This document shows positions 61,777 through 64,000 of a stretch of 64,000 bases of DNA, one piece after another. The notes beneath the pieces were generated by a model. It did no database searches. It was not told where the DNA came from and saw only the letters and a list, made by a program, of their open reading frames with translations. Positions within the stretch are counted from its first letter, which is position 1. Each line of letters begins with the position of its first letter. This DNA comes from Verrucomicrobiales bacterium (lineage in GTDB: Bacteria > Verrucomicrobiota > Verrucomicrobiia > Verrucomicrobiales > V1-33): NCBI GenBank assembly GCA_028293125.1, contig JAQGPJ010000067.1:49248-113247 (forward strand), given 5' to 3'. Both the position numbers and the translations under genes were made by a program.

Positions 61777-62580
61777 GTGACGGAGGAATCTGTGGAGTCC
61801 ATTGCCATCCTGCCCGCCACGGCTGCGGAGCATTATACGGATGGGCCGTTTATCGTTGCCGTGAGGACCCGTGAGGAATTCCTCCATTGGCTGACAGACG
61901 CGGGCTCCGAAGCGGAGGCGCTTGAGGTGCTGGGTTTGCTCAGCGACTCTGAAGCATGGGGACCTGCGGCCCAGGGCCGCGTGCCCTTGCCGGTTGATGT
62001 CGTGGTCAGCGATCCCGCCAAGGAATTCTCCGCGCTCTACCGGCTGGTGGATGTCAGCCTCGCGCGTCCTGTGCGTATCACCATCCCCGCCGGGAGGCCG
62101 GGTTTTATGAAAGCGGTGAAACTGGCGGCGGCTTTGCGGTTTCCGGTCCGACTGCTGCCTGAACAGCCTGATGCAGAGGCGCTCGCTGAACTGATGGAGG
62201 CGGCGCATTTTTATCTCCATGACCCCATGGTGGAGGCTCCCATCGAATTTTTCCATTCCGTACTGGGGAATTTCCGGGGGTTTGGCACCGGCACCCTATG
62301 GTCATTCTTGGAGCAGGATCCCGCCTTCAATTCCCGGCGGGATGCCACCGGCCGCCCGCTCCAGGAGCCGGACTTTGTGGAAACCCATCTGGCACATCTG
62401 CATCAGTCCGGCGCTGAATGCGGTCCATGTCCATGGCGGCCGGTTTGCGCAGGTTATTTTAAGTGGCCTGACTCCCATTACGATTGTGCCGGGGTGAAAC
62501 AGCTTTTCAACGTTCTCCAAAAGGCGGCTGATGAAATTGCCCAAGATTTGTCCGAAGCCGAAATATTCACAACGCCATGA
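61777..62580 (+). CDS. RiPP partner protein with SPASM-like cysteine set but no radical SAM motif
   Basis: A 267-residue soluble protein; GTG start at 61777, 12 bases after the precursor stop; no ATG fits better. Residues 1-200 are alpha/beta (DGPFIVAVRTREEFLHWL, VDVVVSDPAKEFSALYRLVD) without a CX3CX2C motif. The C-terminus has Cys215, Cys218, Cys224 and Cys237 in the pattern CX2CX5C then C, with ECGPCPWRPVCAGYF. The same CX2CX5C spacing occurs in the SPASM part of the adjoining maturase (Cys323, 326, 332). It overlaps the maturase gene by four bases (ATGA). Likely a peptide-recognition or cluster-bearing partner; no named family recognised. Confidence 0.75.
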   Translation: MTEESVESIAILPATAAEHYTDGPFIVAVRTREEFLHWLTDAGSEAEALEVLGLLSDSEAWGPAAQGRVPLPVDVVVSDPAKEFSALYRLVDVSLARPVRITIPAGRPGFMKAVKLAAALRFPVRLLPEQPDAEALAELMEAAHFYLHDPMVEAPIEFFHSVLGNFRGFGTGTLWSFLEQDPAFNSRRDATGRPLQEPDFVETHLAHLHQSGAECGPCPWRPVCAGYFKWPDSHYDCAGVKQLFNVLQKAADEIAQDLSEAEIFTTP

Positions 62581-63806
62581 GCAGCCGTGTCTTCAGTGTC
62601 ATTCTCCTCCCCACCGCGGAGTGCAATGTGGCCTGCACCTATTGTTTTGAGAACAAGGAGCCCCACAGACTGCCCATGCTGCTGGTTCCGCTGCTGACCC
62701 GTCAACTGCTGGACCACCTTGAGCATGAGGACATTGAGGAGTGTGAGATTTACTGGCAGGGTGGCGAGGCCATGATCATGGGACCTGCATGGTTTGTGGA
62801 GGCGGGCAAAATCATGAACGATGCCGCCGCCGCCCGGGGGAAGCGTTTCACGCATTACCTGCAGACCAACCTCATCAGCTATTCCCCGGCATGGAACGAC
62901 GTGCTTTTCAGCCTGTTCGGCGGCTCGCTCGGCACTTCGATGGATTTCCCGAATCACCACCGTAAACTCTTCAAAGGCGGGGCTGAGGCCTACAGCGCCA
63001 CGTGGAGAAAACGCCTGCTGCAGGCCCAGGAGGCGGGCTTGGAGATCGGAGTCATCGCCGTGCTTCATCAGGGCAGCCTGGACGCCGGCCCTGACCTTTT
63101 TTACCGGCATTACACGGAGGAACTGGGCGTCTCCAGTTTCCAAGTGAACACGCCCTTTCCCGGAGGACCCGCTCAGGCGGTGGCTGCGGAGTTTGACCTC
63201 GATAAAGCCGCGCTCTCGGAGTTTCTTTCCGGCCTTTTCGATATTTGGATGGAGCGTGGCTATCACCATGGAATCAAAGTGGGTCCCTTCGATTCGCTGA
63301 TCGATCATTTCACCGGCGCTCCGGCACGGCTGCCCTGCATCTGGAAGGAAAACTGTTCGAATCAGTTTATCTCCGTGGATTCCAAAGGCACCGTCGCCCA
63401 GTGCGACTGCTGGGTGACCAGCTATCCGGAAAGCTTTTTCGGCAATGTTTTCCGCGATGGGGATCTTACGAAAATGCTGCGGACCAGCCCTGCGCGCCGC
63501 GAGTTTATCGAGCGTCCCAAGCACCTGATGGAGCACGAGGACTGCCTGAGCTGCCGCTTCCTTTCCATATGCCACGGCGGATGCCCCGTGCGCACCTACA
63601 GCGCCCTGGGCACCATGCTCGCCAAGGATCCCTACTGCGAAGTTTACAAAGCGGTCTTCAGCCGTGCGGAGATCCACAGCCGCTCCCTCCTGCGCCGGCG
63701 GTTCCTCACCGGATCCAAGCCCGCCAACAGCTTCGGCACCGGACGCATGACCGCGCCTGCTGTGGAGCTTGCAGAGAAAAATGCCGGCTCCCCGGTCAAT
63801 GATTGA
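62577..63806 (+). CDS. Radical SAM/SPASM peptide maturase
   Basis: A 409-residue enzyme. The radical SAM cluster is CNVACTYC (Cys16, Cys20, Cys23). The glycine-rich SAM motif is YWQGGEAM at about 59-66. The SPASM region has cysteines at 254, 260, 276, 278, 323, 326, 332, 336 and 354, including CLSCRFLSICHGGC, enough for auxiliary clusters as in SPASM peptide modifiers. The C-terminal 50 residues are Arg/Ser-rich and probably disordered. The family installs crosslinks on precursor peptides. With the precursor upstream, three-residue cyclophane formation at W-x-N motifs is the most likely reaction; this is not proven by sequence alone. Confidence 0.88.
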   Translation: MSSRVFSVILLPTAECNVACTYCFENKEPHRLPMLLVPLLTRQLLDHLEHEDIEECEIYWQGGEAMIMGPAWFVEAGKIMNDAAAARGKRFTHYLQTNLISYSPAWNDVLFSLFGGSLGTSMDFPNHHRKLFKGGAEAYSATWRKRLLQAQEAGLEIGVIAVLHQGSLDAGPDLFYRHYTEELGVSSFQVNTPFPGGPAQAVAAEFDLDKAALSEFLSGLFDIWMERGYHHGIKVGPFDSLIDHFTGAPARLPCIWKENCSNQFISVDSKGTVAQCDCWVTSYPESFFGNVFRDGDLTKMLRTSPARREFIERPKHLMEHEDCLSCRFLSICHGGCPVRTYSALGTMLAKDPYCEVYKAVFSRAEIHSRSLLRRRFLTGSKPANSFGTGRMTAPAVELAEKNAGSPVND

Positions 63807-63810
63807 GGCT

Positions 63811-63835
63811 GTATTCTGCTTTCTGCAGGAATACT
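63811..63835 (+). terminator. Possible terminator after the maturase gene
   Basis: GTATT-CTGC pairs with GCAG-AATAC, with a one-base bulge and a five-base loop; only a short T-run (TGTTTCC) follows. Confidence 0.4.
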
Positions 63836-63955
63836 GTTTCCAAAGAATGTTTGGAAAATTGAAGCACCTGCGAAGCCGGCAGAATAACAGTAAGCCTTTG
63901 ACGGATGACCGTCCGGTAAGACGGGCGGGGCGGCGGCGGTGTGGCACGGTGGGGC

Positions 63956-64000
63956 ATGACGCAATCAAAAGCACGGGAACGGCGCGCGGCATTGGTGCGC
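63956..64000 (+). CDS. Possible start of a gene cut by the window edge
   Basis: An ATG at 63956 opens a frame (MTQSKARERRAALVR) that runs off the right edge. The Arg-rich start and the position about 150 bases after the maturase gene are compatible with a real gene, but 15 codons cannot prove it. Confidence 0.35.
   Translation, partial: MTQSKARERRAALVR

Noticed and set aside
61761..61874. Alternative plus-strand frame starting at ATG 61761 as a second precursor
   Set aside because: It is out of frame with both neighbours, overlaps the precursor stop and the GTG-initiated partner gene, and has no leader or repeats.

Overview
The window is GC-rich chromosomal DNA that most resembles a free-living Verrucomicrobiota (PVC) bacterium. 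The grounds are gene content: a PEP-CTERM-type sorting tail, very large secreted proteins with tandem beta-sandwich, LamG-like, PKD and PPC-like modules, several SGNH/GDSL hydrolases, sugar isomerase and Gfo/Idh/MocA genes, a DUF2233 protein, many signal-peptide proteins without known family, and start codons mostly lacking an obvious Shine-Dalgarno. I saw no rRNA or tRNA gene, CRISPR array, complete transposon or phage. The taxonomic call is inference from content, not a search.

Layout. 1-10 kb: the end of a secreted repeat protein, an SGNH hydrolase, a Hen1-Pnkp RNA repair pair, and a 1156-residue secreted protein with three near-identical LamG-like repeats. 10-15 kb: sugar isomerase-like protein, Gfo/Idh/MocA oxidoreductase, QueD-like protein with an altered zinc ligand, RNA m5U methyltransferase and a small membrane protein. 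15.5-19.4 kb: an accessory-looking pair, a winged-helix-like protein plus a 1016-residue double ATPase ending in a soluble FtsK-type motor; AT-rich heptamer-repeat tracts lie on both sides. 19.5-24.4 kb: PEP-CTERM protein, small membrane protein, epimerase, purQ, purM and a Dabb protein. 24.6-30.5 kb: an iron(III)-type ABC transporter whose ATPase and binding-protein genes are separated from the permease gene by a GFA-family gene on the opposite strand and an unknown gene. 30.5-39.3 kb: mostly exported or unknown proteins, one with a CT dinucleotide run that throws its start codon out of frame, and a tandem-ACT protein. 39.4-42.5 kb: an overlapping minus-strand operon of a PQQ-type beta-propeller, a HemW-like radical SAM protein and a chorismate-lyase-like protein. 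42.5-51.5 kb: YqgE/AlgH, PdeM, a GH32 fructan hydrolase, an LtaS-like phosphoglycerol transferase, an ICMT-like membrane methyltransferase and an OmpR/CusS-type two-component pair. 51.7-58 kb: a 1686-residue secreted metzincin and a 1.2 kb gene-free AT-rich stretch with a MITE-like element. 58-64 kb: secreted unknowns and then the most notable locus.

The locus at 60.9-63.8 kb looks like a ribosomally made, post-translationally modified peptide (RiPP) system. It has a 99-residue precursor with a twin-arginine type leader and six W-[V/I]-N motifs in a Gly/Arg-rich core, a 267-residue partner carrying a SPASM-like cysteine set but no radical SAM motif, and a 409-residue radical SAM/SPASM maturase. 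A small exported NTF2/SnoaL-like protein lies just upstream. W-x-N is the kind of motif that three-residue cyclophane (triceptide) maturases act on, so I infer a triceptide-like pathway whose product is exported by Tat after modification in the cytoplasm. The combination of Tat leader, W-x-N repeats and a cysteine-bearing partner is the best candidate here for an undescribed system.
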